Below are positions 21,402 through 21,513 of a stretch of 21,513 nucleotides of DNA, in pieces (the first letter of the stretch is position 1; each line of letters starts with the position of its first letter). The position numbers and the translations under genes are program-made. The DNA is from JBEKHI01 sp050012355 (GTDB taxonomy: Bacteria > Actinomycetota > Actinomycetes > Streptosporangiales > Streptosporangiaceae). The DNA lies in assembly GCA_050012355.1 (NCBI GenBank), contig JBEKHI010000104.1, positions 1 to 21,513 on the forward strand, in the 5' to 3' direction. The notes beneath the pieces are model-generated. The model was not told where the DNA came from. It worked only from the letters and a program-made list of their open reading frames with translations, and ran no database searches.

Positions 21402-21513
21402 ATGTCAAATTAAGGTGTGTTTGCGGCATGTTGCGGGTCCTGATCGTGGTTCACTTCGCGCCGTGAGGCCCGGGATGGGGTAGCGAACCGGGCATCCGTG
21501 CCATATCGCCCTG
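21402..21513. other. Right-edge stretch without a visible gene
   Basis: No open frame with a family pattern or a good start context is visible in these last 112 bp. It may be the upstream region of a gene beyond the window. A TTGACA (minus strand, 21408-21403) is present without a matching -10. Confidence 0.5.

Overview
The window is about 70% GC, with coding frames rich in G and C at third positions. GTG and TTG starts are common. The gene families are typical of soil actinomycetes: 14-helix drug/H+ antiporters, a class I bacterial P450, MarR/DeoR/LysR regulators, a nitronate monooxygenase and an nSTAND-WD40 giant protein. I read it as chromosomal DNA of a high-GC Actinomycetota. The genus cannot be fixed from the sequence. 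I see no rRNA, tRNA, CRISPR array, phage gene or intact transposase.

Layout. (1) 1-4596 is a putative sugar or polyol catabolic locus. A minus-strand operon (BtpA/SgcQ-family barrel protein, FGGY carbohydrate kinase, SDR dehydrogenase cut by the left edge) faces a plus-strand pair (DeoR repressor, inositol-monophosphatase-family phosphatase) across a shared promoter/operator region. (2) 4582-5613 is a lone NMT1/SsuA-type substrate-binding lipoprotein. (3) About 5660-6170 is a gene-free spacer with 11-bp tandem repeats, a 16-bp perfect palindrome, 19-bp tandem repeats and one copy of a dispersed repeat. (4) 6174-9383 holds a quinone-oxidoreductase-like gene divergent from a MarR regulator with an operator between them, then a metallo-beta-lactamase-fold hydrolase and a tandem-GNAT acetyltransferase. 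(5) 9376-15598 is a leftward run: P450, DHA2 exporter, nitronate monooxygenase, second DHA2 exporter, and an internally shortened quinone-oxidoreductase-like gene. It is flanked by a divergent LysR regulator. (6) 16605-19661 is a 1018-residue nSTAND NTPase with a C-terminal WD40 array. (7) 19750-20757 is an EamA-type permease, and 20754-21326 is an HD-domain metalloprotein that resembles the PhnZ-type diiron oxygenases.

How the genes work together. The kinase, dehydrogenase, barrel protein and phosphatase could process one imported sugar or polyol under DeoR control. The MarR/oxidoreductase pair looks like a local electrophile or redox response. The exporter/P450/nitronate monooxygenase group resembles a detoxification or small-molecule tailoring and export cluster. 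The STAND protein is a candidate signalling or defence protein standing alone.

The gene order is compact. All five convergent gene pairs overlap at their stop codons, and all five divergent spacers or gene starts hold inverted repeats or start directly at a promoter. The least explained signals are a dispersed 19-35 bp repeat with a CATCGATG core, the shortened oxidoreductase, the 136-bp antisense overlap of the MarR and hydrolase genes, and the four-repeat WD40 array.
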